From: an uncultured Alkaliphilus sp. | GTDB lineage: Bacteria > Bacillota > Clostridia > Peptostreptococcales > Natronincolaceae | Direction: 5' to 3' | Length of the DNA: 64,000 nt | Assembly (NCBI GenBank): GCA_938074565.1 | Contig: CALJEQ010000001.1 | Location: forward strand, 62,001 to 126,000 | Shown: positions 54,291-63,078 of the stretch, piece after piece | How positions within the stretch are numbered: position 1 is the stretch's first letter | How the letters are laid out: each line of letters starts with the position of its first letter | The notes under the pieces: generated by a model | Seen by the model: only the letters and a program-made list of their open reading frames with translations | Database searches by the model: none | What the model was told of the DNA's origin: nothing | Translations under genes and position numbers: made by a program

Positions 54291-55001
54291 CTAGTTCCTT
54301 ACTTTAATTATAGCTTCTTGTGCTGCATTTTGTTCTGCTTCCTTCTTACTCTTACCCCTGCCTTCGCCCAACTTTTGACCACCTAAACAAACCTCCACCT
54401 CAAAGGTTTTATCGTGATCTGGACCCAATTCATTAATAACTCTGTATGAGATTTTTTCTGTGGTTTTACTTTGCAAAAGTTCCTGTAAATAAGTTTTATA
54501 ATCTTTGAATAGATCCCCACTGCTGGCTAACTCAATTGAATCTAATAAATTATCTAAAACAAATTTTCTTACCAAGGTCAAGCCTCCATCGATATAAATT
54601 GCACCAATTAAAGCTTCAAAGGCATCTGCTAAGATGGAAGCCCTCTTTCTTCCTCCCGAAAGTTCTTCCCCCTTACCTAACATCATAAAATCCCCTATAC
54701 AAATATTCTTAGCAACGCTGGCTAATGATGCTTCACAAACTACATTTGCCCTAACCTTAGTCAATTCTCCCTCTGGTAGATGGTTATATTTATTAAAAAT
54801 GTAATCACTAATAATCAAACTCAAAACAGAATCCCCTAGAAATTCCAGTCTTTCGTTATAAGGGTGTTTTTTTAGTTTCGTTTCATTAGCATAGGAACTA
54901 TGGGTTAGTGCTTCTATCACTAAATCTGGATTATTAAATTTATAACCAATCTTATCTTGAAATATTAATAACTGTTGTTCTTTGTTTTTTGAAAAAGGCA
55001 A
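54291..55001 (-). CDS. rnc: Ribonuclease III
   Basis: RNase III cleaves double-stranded RNA in rRNA and mRNA processing. The 236 residues have the catalytic signature NERLEFLGDSVLSLIISD, the second acidic cluster around ADAFEALIGAIYIDGG, and a C-terminal dsRNA-binding domain (GRGKSKKEAEQNAAQEAI). The start is TTG with GGGGAG four to five bases upstream. It lies upstream of smc and downstream of fabF, as in Bacillus (acpP-rnc-smc). Confidence 0.97.
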   Translation of the reverse strand: MPFSKNKEQQLLIFQDKIGYKFNNPDLVIEALTHSSYANETKLKKHPYNERLEFLGDSVLSLIISDYIFNKYNHLPEGELTKVRANVVCEASLASVAKNICIGDFMMLGKGEELSGGRKRASILADAFEALIGAIYIDGGLTLVRKFVLDNLLDSIELASSGDLFKDYKTYLQELLQSKTTEKISYRVINELGPDHDKTFEVEVCLGGQKLGEGRGKSKKEAEQNAAQEAIIKVRN

Positions 55002-55060
55002 TGAACTCCCCCCACTTCTTCTTAATGATAAATGATATATGTAATTATGATTTCCTATTT

Positions 55061-55089
55061 AATATATTAAAAATCTGTAATTTGTGCAA
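55061..55089 (-). promoter_or_regulatory. Weak candidate promoter of rnc-smc-ftsY
   Basis: TTGCAC (55084-55089) and TATATT (55061-55066) on the minus strand, 17 bases apart, in the gap after the fabF terminator. Because a strong terminator precedes rnc, a promoter is needed here. The -35 match is poor. Confidence 0.35.
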
Positions 55090-55133
55090 TGGTTTTATAA
55101 CATTTACACATTAAACAGCACATATTTTATTAT

Positions 55134-55178
55134 AAAAAAATAATTATAGGAAAAATCATTCCCTATAATTATTTTTTA
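55134..55178 (-). terminator. Terminator of the fatty-acid operon after fabF
   Basis: AATAATTATAGG pairs perfectly with CCTATAATTATT (55139-55150 and 55162-55173) around an 11-base loop, with A/T-runs on both sides. It lies just after the fabF stop. Confidence 0.88.
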
Positions 55179-55185
55179 TGAACCT

Positions 55186-56427
55186 TTACCCTTTGTACTT
55201 TTTGAATACAATGGTTGCATTATGACCACCAAAGCCAAGGGAATTGGACAGTGCATAATTAACAACTTTATCTTTATAATGATTTGGTACATAATCTAAG
55301 TCTAATTCTGGGTCTGGTGTTTCCAAGTTAATAGTAGGTGGTACCTTATCATCATTGATTGCCATAACACATGCTATCGCCTCAATACTACCAGCCGCCC
55401 CCAGTAAATGTCCCGTCATAGATTTGGTGGAACTAACAGATAGATTATAAGCATGTTCTTTAAAAACCTTCTTAATTGCCATCGTTTCAAACTTATCATT
55501 ATAGGGTGTACTGGTACCATGGGCATTTATATAATCAACATCTGTTGGAGAAATATTCGCATCTTTTAACGCTTCCATCATTGCTCGTGCCGCCCCTTCA
55601 CCTTCTGGAGACGGTGTTGTAATATGATATGCATCAGCACTCATACCATAACCTACAATTTCAGCATAAATTTTAGCGTTTCTTTTTATTGCATGGTCTA
55701 GTTCTTCAAGGATAAGTATTCCAGCACCTTCTCCCATTACAAAACCATCTCTATTCAAATCAAAAGGTCTACTGGCTTTTTGAGGTTCTTCATTATTAGT
55801 AGACATAGCCTTCATTGAACAAAAACCAGCTATTGATAGTGGTGTAATACCAGCTTCCATACCACCAGTAACGACAATATCCGATGCTCCCCTCTCAATT
55901 ATCTTAAAAGCCTCACCAATGGCATTGGTGGAGGAGGCACAGGCAGTAACGATGGTGGTATTAGGTCCTTTAGCTCCTAAAGTCATAGAAACATAACCAG
56001 CTCCAATATTAGAGATCATCATTGGAATAAAAAATGGACTGACACGTTTTGCACCTTTTTCCCTTAGTTTATCCTGCTGTTGTTCCATTGTTTCAATGCC
56101 GCCAACTCCTGAACCTAAAATAACACCAAATTTCTCTGCATTAGATTCATCTATTTGTAGCCCAGAGTCCTCCATAGCAATATTGGCAGCAGCAACAGCA
56201 AACTGAGTAAAACGATCCATTTTTTTAACTTCTTTTTTATCAATATATTTTTCTGGTTGGAAATCCTTCACTTCTCCAGCTATCTTTGTTGGATAGTCAG
56301 TAGTATCAAATCTAGTTATATAATCTATTCCGGAAGTACCTGAAAGTAACCCATTCCAAAAGGTTTCTTTTCCTACACCAATTGGTGTAATACATCCTAT
56401 TCCTGTCACTACGACTCTTCTATTCAT
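55186..56427 (-). CDS. fabF: 3-oxoacyl-ACP synthase II FabF
   Basis: FabF elongates acyl-ACP with malonyl-ACP. The 413 residues contain nucleophile Cys163 in [12 protein letters not shown] and the two catalytic histidines in [11 protein letters not shown] and [14 protein letters not shown] use the ATG at 56427, eight bases after AAGGAGG. The ATG at 56445 lies in that site. It is the last gene of the fapR operon, with a hairpin between it and acpP. Confidence 0.97.
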   Translation of the reverse strand: MNRRVVVTGIGCITPIGVGKETFWNGLLSGTSGIDYITRFDTTDYPTKIAGEVKDFQPEKYIDKKEVKKMDRFTQFAVAAANIAMEDSGLQIDESNAEKFGVILGSGVGGIETMEQQQDKLREKGAKRVSPFFIPMMISNIGAGYVSMTLGAKGPNTTIVTACASSTNAIGEAFKIIERGASDIVVTGGMEAGITPLSIAGFCSMKAMSTNNEEPQKASRPFDLNRDGFVMGEGAGILILEELDHAIKRNAKIYAEIVGYGMSADAYHITTPSPEGEGAARAMMEALKDANISPTDVDYINAHGTSTPYNDKFETMAIKKVFKEHAYNLSVSSTKSMTGHLLGAAGSIEAIACVMAINDDKVPPTINLETPDPELDLDYVPNHYKDKVVNYALSNSLGFGGHNATIVFKKYKG

Positions 56428-56448
56428 TGTATAGACCTCCTTCATTGC

Positions 56449-56473
56449 AAAGTCCCGATAATATCGGGACTTT
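56449..56473. other. Strong hairpin between acpP and fabF
   Basis: AAAGTCCCGAT and ATCGGGACTTT form a perfect 11-base stem with a 3-base loop, 11 bases after the acpP stop. Only a short T-stretch follows, so it is more likely a partial terminator or a stabiliser of acpP mRNA. Confidence 0.8.
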
Positions 56474-56484
56474 ATCTCTGCTGA

Positions 56485-56715
56485 TTACTGTTTAGATTCT
56501 ACGTATTTTACAATATCTCCAATGTTTTTAAAGTTTTCAGCCTCTTCATCTGGAATTTCAACACCAAATTCATCTTCAATTGCCATAATAATTTCTACAG
56601 CGTCTAACGAATCAGCTTCTAAGTCACTCATTAATGAAGTAGTAGCAGTTACGTTACTAACATCGTCTAAACCTAATTGTTCACCAATAATTTTAACAAC
56701 TTTTTCAAATAACAT
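56485..56715 (-). CDS. acpP: Acyl carrier protein
   Basis: ACP carries acyl chains in fatty-acid synthesis and supplies PlsX. The 76 residues are acidic with the phosphopantetheine site Ser36 in EADSLDAVE. The ATG at 56715 has AGGAGG eight bases upstream. A longer frame to 56787 would run into the fabG end and has no ribosome-binding site, so I reject it. Between fabG and fabF. Confidence 0.97.
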   Translation of the reverse strand: MLFEKVVKIIGEQLGLDDVSNVTATTSLMSDLEADSLDAVEIIMAIEDEFGVEIPDEEAENFKNIGDIVKYVESKQ

Positions 56716-56767
56716 AATATCTTCCTCCTGTATTTTGCATTTTTTATTTAACCAACAAACTAATTTA

Positions 56768-57511
56768 TTACATTGCCATACCGCCATCTACATGAATCAC
56801 TTGACCAGTTATATATTCTGATAAATCACTACTTAAAAACAAGATTAAGTTAGCAATATCCTCTGGCTTACCATAACGTTTTAAAGGTATTTGGTTCAAT
56901 AATTGTTCCTTAACGTCTCCTGACAAGGTGGATGTCATATCAGTATCAATAAACCCTGGTGCAATGGCGTTGACAGTGATTCCTCTTCCCGCTAATTCTT
57001 TTGCTAATGCCTTAGTAAAACCAATAACACCTGCCTTTGATGCACAGTAATTCGCTTGACCAGCATTACCCATTACACCAACCACTGATGAAATATTAAT
57101 GATTTTACCGGATTTTTGTTTAATCATTTTTTTTGCGATAGCCTTAGTACAAAGAAAAGTTCCTTTAAGATTTACTTCCATTACTTGATCCCAGTCTTCT
57201 TCCTTCATACGAATAAGTAAATTATCTTTAGTTATACCTGCATTATTAACTAGTATATCAATTTTATGGAATTTCTCTTCAATCATTTCAAGCATTTTAT
57301 TAACTTCAGAAGCATCTGAAATGTTCGCCTTTATTGCTAATCCTTGAACTCCAAAGGATTCTATTTCTTTTACTGTTTCCTCTGCCGCTGTTGAATTGCT
57401 GGTATAATTAATAATCACATTTGCACCAGCCTTAGCTAAAGTTAAAGCAACTGATTTACCAATTCCTCTGGAACCACCCGTTACAAGAACATTCTTTCCT
57501 TTTAAGTTCAA
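56768..57511 (-). CDS. fabG: 3-oxoacyl-ACP reductase FabG
   Basis: FabG reduces 3-oxoacyl-ACP with NADPH. The 247 residues are a classic short-chain dehydrogenase: TGGSRGIG near the N-terminus, NNAG at about 89-92, and catalytic Ser142, Tyr155 and Lys159. The start is TTG with AGGAGG at seven bases. Between fabD and acpP. Confidence 0.97.
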   Translation of the reverse strand: MNLKGKNVLVTGGSRGIGKSVALTLAKAGANVIINYTSNSTAAEETVKEIESFGVQGLAIKANISDASEVNKMLEMIEEKFHKIDILVNNAGITKDNLLIRMKEEDWDQVMEVNLKGTFLCTKAIAKKMIKQKSGKIINISSVVGVMGNAGQANYCASKAGVIGFTKALAKELAGRGITVNAIAPGFIDTDMTSTLSGDVKEQLLNQIPLKRYGKPEDIANLILFLSSDLSEYITGQVIHVDGGMAM

Positions 57512-57522
57512 TAAAACTCCTC

Positions 57523-58467
57523 CTAACTATTGCCATTTAATAAACTTTTTATACCTTCTACATCTTCTATATTATAAGTTTTTACTTTTACTTTGTTATT
57601 TTTAGCAATTCGTTTAATAAAACCTGAAAGGGTTTTTCCTGGGCCTATTTCAATAAATGTATCAAAACCATCCTTCAACATTAATTCTACAGAGTCCTCC
57701 CAAAGAACTGATTTACTTACTTGATCCACTAGAGTAGGTATAATATCTTCTTTACTTTGAATAATTTTAGCATTTACATTTGATACTACTGGTATGATTG
57801 GTGAATTTACTTCATACTTTACTAATTCCTCATGTAATCTTTCACCAGCGGGCTTTAATAGACTACAATGGAAAGGCGCACTAACTGGTAATAACACTGC
57901 CTTCATTGCACCCATTTCTGTAGCTTTATCTACGGCTGCCTTTACTGCGTTTACTTCACCTGAAATAACGATTTGTCCTGGCATATTAAAATTAGCTGCC
58001 TCTACTACCCCATAACCACTACATTCAGTTAAGCAGGCTTCTACTGCTGCTCTATCTAACCCCATAATAGCTGCCATTGTTCCTACTCCCAATGGAACTG
58101 CTTCTTGCATAAATTTCCCTCTGCTCTTTACAAGTCTTACAGCGTCTTTAAACTGTAAAACATTAGATTTAACTAAGGCTGAGTATTCTCCTAAACTTAA
58201 ACCCGCTGTTATACTACAATCTAAGCCTTCTTTTTCAAGGACTCTTAATAATGCTATACTAGTGGTAAGAATAGCAGGTTGAGTATTTTCTGTTTTAACT
58301 AACTCTTCCTCTGGCCCCTCAAAACATAGTTTCTCCATATCTAAGCCTAAATTATCACTGGCCTCTTCAAATACTTCTTTAGCTAAGCTGAAATTTTCTA
58401 CTACTTCTTTTCCCATCCCCACATATTGTGCTCCTTGTCCGGGAAAGACAAATGCAATTTTTCCCAT
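57523..58467 (-). CDS. fabD: Malonyl-CoA:ACP transacylase FabD
   Basis: FabD makes malonyl-ACP. The 314 residues include the motif FPGQGAQ, nucleophile Ser91 in GLSLGEYSA (GHSLGE in many relatives), and the catalytic histidine in SAPFHCSLLKPAG. ATG start with AAGGAGG. It lies between fabK and fabG. Confidence 0.97.
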   Translation of the reverse strand: MGKIAFVFPGQGAQYVGMGKEVVENFSLAKEVFEEASDNLGLDMEKLCFEGPEEELVKTENTQPAILTTSIALLRVLEKEGLDCSITAGLSLGEYSALVKSNVLQFKDAVRLVKSRGKFMQEAVPLGVGTMAAIMGLDRAAVEACLTECSGYGVVEAANFNMPGQIVISGEVNAVKAAVDKATEMGAMKAVLLPVSAPFHCSLLKPAGERLHEELVKYEVNSPIIPVVSNVNAKIIQSKEDIIPTLVDQVSKSVLWEDSVELMLKDGFDTFIEIGPGKTLSGFIKRIAKNNKVKVKTYNIEDVEGIKSLLNGNS

Positions 58468-58470
58468 AAA

Positions 58471-59421
58471 CTACTCCTCCTTGTCGTAAATAGTTAACAA
58501 TCCTAGTTGTTTCTTTGCACCTTCTATAATTTCTTGTATAATTTCATGGCTAGTCTTTACTTCCTTTACCATTGAAGCAATTTGCCCTGCCATTACTGAC
58601 CCATTTTCAATATCCCCTTCAATAACTGCTACCCTTAGTTTACCAGAACCAAACTCTTCTAATGCCTCTTTAGTAACTCCTTCTTTTTCAAGTTGAGCAA
58701 AATCTCTAGTCAATTTATTTTTTAAAACCCTTACAGGATGGCCTGTTGCCCTAGCCGTCACAACAGCATCTCGATCCTTAGCTTTAATAACCATTTGTTT
58801 GTAATTGTCATGAACAACACATTCTTCTGCACAAATAAACCTAGTACCAATTTGCACGCCTTCAGCTCCTAATGAAAGGGCGGCTAAAAAACCTCTACCA
58901 TCAGCGATTCCTCCTGCTGCAATAACAGGTATATTTATTTCACTAGCCACTTGAGGTACTAAAACCATCGTTGTTAATTCACCAATATGTCCACCAGCTT
59001 CGGTTCCCTCAACAATAACTGCATCTGCCCCTAATCGCTCCATTCGCTTTGCTAATGCCACAGAAGGAACTACTGGAATAACCTTTGTACCGATAGATTT
59101 AAATTTATCTATGTATTTACCTGGGTTTCCAGCGCCTGTTGTAATAACTGCCACTTGTTCTCTATAAACAACTTCAATAACATCTTCCACAAAAGGAGAT
59201 AATAGCATTATATTAACACCAAAGGGTTTATTAGTTAATTCCTTTGCCTTTTTTATTTCTTTTTCTACCACTTCAGCAGGCGCATTACCTGCGGCGATTA
59301 TTCCTAACCCTCCTGCCTCCGAAACAGCCGCCGCCAACTCAGCAGTTGCCAACCATGCCATTCCACCTTGTATAATAGGATACTTTATATTCAATAACCC
59401 ACACAAACTCGTTTGAAACAT
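58471..59421 (-). CDS. fabK: Flavin-dependent enoyl-ACP reductase FabK
   Basis: FabK performs the last reduction of each elongation cycle in place of FabI. The protein of about 316 residues is a TIM-barrel flavoprotein of the nitronate monooxygenase superfamily. The N-terminus has YPIIQGGMAWLATAELAAAV, the catalytic His145 lies in EAGGHIGELTT, and the FMN phosphate-binding loop region follows. FabK is typical of clostridia and streptococci and is insensitive to triclosan. I use the ATG at 59421, six bases after AGGAGG. An ATG at 59427 lies too close. Confidence 0.94.
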   Translation of the reverse strand: MFQTSLCGLLNIKYPIIQGGMAWLATAELAAAVSEAGGLGIIAAGNAPAEVVEKEIKKAKELTNKPFGVNIMLLSPFVEDVIEVVYREQVAVITTGAGNPGKYIDKFKSIGTKVIPVVPSVALAKRMERLGADAVIVEGTEAGGHIGELTTMVLVPQVASEINIPVIAAGGIADGRGFLAALSLGAEGVQIGTRFICAEECVVHDNYKQMVIKAKDRDAVVTARATGHPVRVLKNKLTRDFAQLEKEGVTKEALEEFGSGKLRVAVIEGDIENGSVMAGQIASMVKEVKTSHEIIQEIIEGAKKQLGLLTIYDKEE

Positions 59422-59443
59422 ATTCATCCTCCTCAGGCACACC

Positions 59444-60439
59444 TTATTTACTCCACTTCAATAATGTTGACCCCCATGTAAGTCCTCCACCAAATGCCAC
59501 CAATACCACCATATCATCCTTTTTTATTAGTCCCTTTTTGACTGCTTCATCTAATGCCACTGGTACCGAAGCTGCTGACATATTCCCATATTTGTCTAGG
59601 TTAACATATATTTTTTCCATAGGAATATTAAGACGTTTTGAAGCCGCTTCAATAATTCTAATATTCGCTTGATGAGGTATTAAAAAATCTACATCTTCTA
59701 TATTTAACCCCCCACGATTAATTGCTTCCATTGCAGCTTTAGCCATTACCCTCACTGCAAATTTAAATACTTCACTACCATCCATTTTAACATAATGCAA
59801 TTTATTTTCCACTGAATTAAGGGATGCAGGTATTCTTGATCCCCCTGCTGGTTGAATTAAAGCTTCCCCATTACCCCCATCAGCCCCTAAATATGAAGAT
59901 AATATACCATAACCTTCTTCGGTTCTTTCAATTACTACTGCCCCTGCTCCATCACCAAACAATACACAGGTATTACGGTCTTCCCAATCTAATATTTTAG
60001 TAAGGGTTTCCGCTCCAATAATTAATGCATTTTTATAGACACCATTTTTAATAAATTGCTCCCCTATGGTTAAGGCGTACAAAAACCCTGAGCAAGCTGC
60101 TTCAATATCAAAGGCCGCAGCCTTCAATGCCCCCAAGTTTTTTTGAACGATACATGCAGTTGATGGAAATGCCATATCAGGAGTTACTGTGGCAACAATA
60201 ATTAAATCAATATCTTCTGGTTTAAGGTTTGCATCCTCCAGTGCTTTTAAGGCCGCCTTAGTAGACAAATCCGATGTGGCTGTTTGATCATCTGCCACTC
60301 GCCTACTACAAATTCCTGTCCTTGTACGAATCCATTCATCTGTTGTATCTACCATTTTTTCTATGTCAAAATTAGTTAATTCACGTTCTGGTAAACAACT
60401 GCCTGTTCCACTTATACCTACTGAATAGCTTTTATTCAA
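59444..60439 (-). CDS. fabH: 3-oxoacyl-ACP synthase III FabH
   Basis: FabH starts fatty-acid synthesis by condensing acyl-CoA with malonyl-ACP. The 331 residues include catalytic Cys116 in [12 protein letters not shown], His in IPHQANIRI and Asn in [11 protein letters not shown]. The start is TTG, nine bases after AGGAG, inside the end of plsX (overlap of eight bases), so it is coupled. Its acyl-CoA preference (branched or straight) cannot be read here. Confidence 0.97.
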   Translation of the reverse strand: MNKSYSVGISGTGSCLPERELTNFDIEKMVDTTDEWIRTRTGICSRRVADDQTATSDLSTKAALKALEDANLKPEDIDLIIVATVTPDMAFPSTACIVQKNLGALKAAAFDIEAACSGFLYALTIGEQFIKNGVYKNALIIGAETLTKILDWEDRNTCVLFGDGAGAVVIERTEEGYGILSSYLGADGGNGEALIQPAGGSRIPASLNSVENKLHYVKMDGSEVFKFAVRVMAKAAMEAINRGGLNIEDVDFLIPHQANIRIIEAASKRLNIPMEKIYVNLDKYGNMSAASVPVALDEAVKKGLIKKDDMVVLVAFGGGLTWGSTLLKWSK

Positions 60440-61439
60440 TTGTATCAGCTCCTAATTTGTTAATTTCTGTTGTTATTTCCATTACCACTTCTTTTTCAAC
60501 TAATATCTTTGCTTGACGAATTGCATTTTTTACCGCTTTTTCATTAGAACTACCGTGGGCTTTAATCAAAAGACCCTTTACCCCTAGAAATGGTGCTCCT
60601 CCGTATTCTGTGTAATCAAATCGTTTTTTAAACCCTTTAAAACCTGACTTTAATAGCATAGCACCAAATTTCCTAATGGTATTCTTAGTTAGTTCTTCTT
60701 TTAAAAGTTTCATAAAGGTACTAGCTACACCTTCCATTAGTTTTAAGATTACATTTCCTGTAAATCCATCACAAACGATAACATCCGCATAGCCCGATGG
60801 AATATCCCTTGCTTCAACATTACCACAAAAATGATAGGGGGCATTTTTACAAACTTCGTAGGCTGCTTTTGTACTATCATTTCCCTTTCCTTCTTCAATT
60901 CCAATGTTAACAAGACAAACTTTAGGTTTTAGAATTTCTAACATTTTCATGGCATAAACACTACCCATTAATCCAAATTCCAAATAATTTCTAGGCTTAC
61001 AATCGGAATTGGCACCGCCATCTATTAATATGGAAATTCCTTTTTCAGTAGGTATTGTAGGTGCTAAAGCAGGTCTATCAATACCCTTAATTCTACCTAA
61101 TATTAGCAAACCACCCGCCAGTAACGCTCCAGTGTTTCCTGCCGATATAATAGCATCTGCCTTACCTTCTTTTACAAGATTTAACGCCACCACCATTGAT
61201 GAATCTTTTTTCTTTTTGATGGCTGCCACAGGTTTATCTTCATTAGATATTTCTTCACTACAGTGAATAATTTCTATTTTATCCTTCGGATAATTTTTTA
61301 TATTTAATTCCTTCTCTATTGCATTTTTATCTCCCGTTAAAATTATATTGATACCGTACTCATTTACGGCATCTACAGCCCCTTGAACAGTAACCTTTGG
61401 GCCGTGGTCACCACCCATAGCATCTAAAACAATTTTCAT
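60432..61439 (-). CDS. plsX: Phosphate acyltransferase PlsX
   Basis: PlsX turns acyl-ACP into acyl-phosphate for phospholipid synthesis (with PlsY, which is not in this window). The 335 residues contain the N-terminal [13 protein letters not shown], then [12 protein letters not shown] and [18 protein letters not shown] behind AGGAGG. It directly follows fapR, the classic fapR-plsX order. Confidence 0.97.
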   Translation of the reverse strand: MKIVLDAMGGDHGPKVTVQGAVDAVNEYGINIILTGDKNAIEKELNIKNYPKDKIEIIHCSEEISNEDKPVAAIKKKKDSSMVVALNLVKEGKADAIISAGNTGALLAGGLLILGRIKGIDRPALAPTIPTEKGISILIDGGANSDCKPRNYLEFGLMGSVYAMKMLEILKPKVCLVNIGIEEGKGNDSTKAAYEVCKNAPYHFCGNVEARDIPSGYADVIVCDGFTGNVILKLMEGVASTFMKLLKEELTKNTIRKFGAMLLKSGFKGFKKRFDYTEYGGAPFLGVKGLLIKAHGSSNEKAVKNAIRQAKILVEKEVVMEITTEINKLGADTIE

Positions 61440-61450
61440 GGTATACCTCC

Positions 61451-62020
61451 TTATTTACTGTTAATGGCCACTAATATAAATTTGCCTCTAAAAACCTGAT
61501 CTTGATTAATATTGATTTTAACATGAACAAAATGATTATTTCCCCTTACTCTTACTACTTCTGCCTTAGCAATCAATTTATCTCCTGCCCTTACTGGGCT
61601 TAAGTATTTTATATTTGATACTCCGGTTAACGCAACGTCAGCGTCAATAACTGCCATTGCCAAAGATTCTGCTTGTGAGAAGATATGATGACCTCTTACA
61701 ATATTAGTTTTGCTAAAGGCCATTTCTGGTGTTGTTTGAAGGATGGAAATCCCTCTTTCTCCTAAACTTAAGTCTATTAACTCTCCAATAATTTCAGTAC
61801 CAACAATGCTACGGACTTTCTGATAATTTTTACCCGCCACTTGTTTTATACGTTCCCTTAGCTCTGGAATCCCTAATTCTAGCCTATCTAACCTTATGGT
61901 TTGAATACTGACCATAAATTTTTCCGATAAATCTTCATCTGTAACAAAGGGATCCGCCTCTAGCAATTCCAGTAGTTTTCTTTGCCGGCTTGCCTTATTC
62001 AGTTTTCCAGTTTTTTTCAA
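61451..62020 (-). CDS. fapR: Transcriptional repressor FapR
   Basis: FapR represses fatty-acid and phospholipid genes and is released by malonyl-CoA. The 189 residues have an N-terminal DeoR-type helix-turn-helix ([21 protein letters not shown]) and a C-terminal hotdog-fold ligand domain (about 95-185, with [20 protein letters not shown]). The start is TTG behind AGAGGTGA. A FapR operator overlaps its own promoter, so the operon is autoregulated. Confidence 0.96.
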   Translation of the reverse strand: MKKTGKLNKASRQRKLLELLEADPFVTDEDLSEKFMVSIQTIRLDRLELGIPELRERIKQVAGKNYQKVRSIVGTEIIGELIDLSLGERGISILQTTPEMAFSKTNIVRGHHIFSQAESLAMAVIDADVALTGVSNIKYLSPVRAGDKLIAKAEVVRVRGNNHFVHVKININQDQVFRGKFILVAINSK

Positions 62021-62052
62021 TTACCTTCACCTCTAGTTTTTAGCACTTGTAT

Positions 62053-62069
62053 TTAGTACCTGCTACTAA
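62053..62069. promoter_or_regulatory. FapR operator
   Basis: TTAGTACCTGCTACTAA is a near-perfect dyad (TTAGTA and TACTAA around a short core) of the type bound by FapR in Bacillus and Staphylococcus. It starts five bases downstream of the -10 element, covering the transcription start of the fapR operon. A second half-like ATTAGTA lies next to it over the -10. Confidence 0.85.
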
Positions 62070-62074
62070 TAATT

Positions 62075-62103
62075 AGTATATAATAATATATTTTATAAAT
62101 CAA
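62075..62103 (-). promoter_or_regulatory. Promoter of the fapR-fab operon
   Basis: TTGATT (62098-62103) and TATACT (62075-62080) on the minus strand, separated by 17 bases. The FapR operator begins directly downstream, a classic repression geometry. The start near 62068 gives a leader of about 48 bases. Confidence 0.8.
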
Positions 62104-62154
62104 GTAGATTATTACTTAAGTTTTCCTAAACTCATTAATATTAAGCAAAAAATG

Positions 62155-62186
62155 AAAAAAATAGTAATGATTTCTCATTACTATTT
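62155..62186 (-). terminator. Terminator after rpmF
   Basis: AAATAGTAATGA and TCATTACTATTT form a perfect stem around a 4-base loop, followed on the minus strand by a run of T. It lies 13 bases after rpmF and isolates the fapR operon from yceD-rpmF. Confidence 0.9.
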
Positions 62187-62199
62187 ATTGCTTCAATTA

Positions 62200-62379
62200 C
62201 TATTTAGTTTCCATTACCTCTTTGTTTTTATAGAAACCACATGCCTTACAAACTCTATGTGGTAACTTTGGCTCATGGCATTGAGGGCACTTGATTACTC
62301 CAACAGCAACATACTTTGAGTTTGAAGCTCTTCTCATATCTCTTTTTGATTTACTGGTTTTACGCTTTGGTACTGCCAT
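62200..62379 (-). CDS. rpmF: 50S ribosomal protein L32
   Basis: L32 is a small 50S protein. The 59 residues start [17 protein letters not shown] and contain a zinc ribbon (CPQC and CKAC, 10 residues apart). I use the ATG at 62379, six bases after AAGGAGGTG. A start three codons earlier abuts that site. yceD precedes it, the usual pair. Confidence 0.97.
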   Translation of the reverse strand: MAVPKRKTSKSKRDMRRASNSKYVAVGVIKCPQCHEPKLPHRVCKACGFYKNKEVMETK

Positions 62380-62392
62380 ATTTAACACCTCC

Positions 62393-62923
62393 TTAATCGT
62401 CTTGTAGCAATTCCTTCAATTTAGCCAGTCGAGGGTCTAGAATTTCTTCTTCTTCCTCTTCAATTACACACTGGCAATCTTCAACATTTAGATCTTTACC
62501 ACATTGTACACATAATCCTTTGCAATTATCTTTACAAATGGTTTTTAGAGGAACATTTATAAAAATGCTCTCCTTAATCATTTCAACTAGTTCAATTTCA
62601 TCATTTTGATAAAAAATAAGGTCATCTTCAAGATTATCATTTTCTATAACTGATTCTTCTCGAACTAATTCAGCATTAACTTTTTCGTCCAGCTCATAAG
62701 TAAAAGATTTTAGGCAACGACTACAACCCACCTGCAAATCAGCTTTGATGTTACAAGTTATATAAAGTCTTTCATCAATTACATAAAGCTTTCCCGTTAC
62801 TGAAACAGGCGACGGTACTTTAATTTCATCTCCATAATAATCAATAGTATCAAGATTTAGAAGAAAATTCAAGTCTACTTGATTTTTTTTCTCTTTTTTT
62901 ATTGTTGCTAAATCAATCTTCAC
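62393..62923 (-). CDS. yceD: DUF177 family protein YceD
   Basis: YceD proteins accompany rpmF and are thought to act in large-subunit rRNA accumulation; exact function is open. The protein of about 176 residues has a CSRC motif in the middle and, near the C-terminus, a cysteine-rich patch ([16 protein letters not shown], then CQC) that may bind metal. I start at the GTG at 62923, giving [10 protein letters not shown], typical of the family. AGAGGTGA lies five bases upstream, while a GTG at 62932 overlaps that site. Confidence 0.92.
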   Translation of the reverse strand: MKIDLATIKKEKKNQVDLNFLLNLDTIDYYGDEIKVPSPVSVTGKLYVIDERLYITCNIKADLQVGCSRCLKSFTYELDEKVNAELVREESVIENDNLEDDLIFYQNDEIELVEMIKESIFINVPLKTICKDNCKGLCVQCGKDLNVEDCQCVIEEEEEEILDPRLAKLKELLQDD

Positions 62924-62954
62924 ACAATTCACCTCTTAACCATCGCTAAAATAG

Positions 62955-62983
62955 ATTATACAAATGAATAAATTGTTTGTCAA
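62955..62983 (-). promoter_or_regulatory. Promoter of yceD-rpmF
   Basis: Perfect TTGACA (62978-62983) and perfect TATAAT (62955-62960), 17 bases apart on the minus strand. The start near 62948 is about 25 bases before yceD. It is the best match to the sigma-A consensus in the window. Confidence 0.9.
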
Positions 62984-63015
62984 GTATTTTATCTTGATAG
63001 CTGAAATGATTTATA

Positions 63016-63051
63016 TAAAAAACAGAAGGGAAGGTAGGTTTCCCTACCTTC
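63016..63051 (-). terminator. Terminator after ackA
   Basis: GAAGGTAGG and CCTACCTTC form a 9-base stem closed by a GAAA tetraloop as read on the minus strand, followed after a few bases by a T-run. It lies about 27 bases after the ackA stop. Confidence 0.85.
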
Positions 63052-63078
63052 AACCAACCATAATTATAATTTCTGTAA

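Noticed and set aside
56485-56787. Longer acyl carrier protein starting at 56787
   Set aside because: The extra 24 residues overlap the end of fabG, lack a ribosome-binding site and are unlike any ACP.
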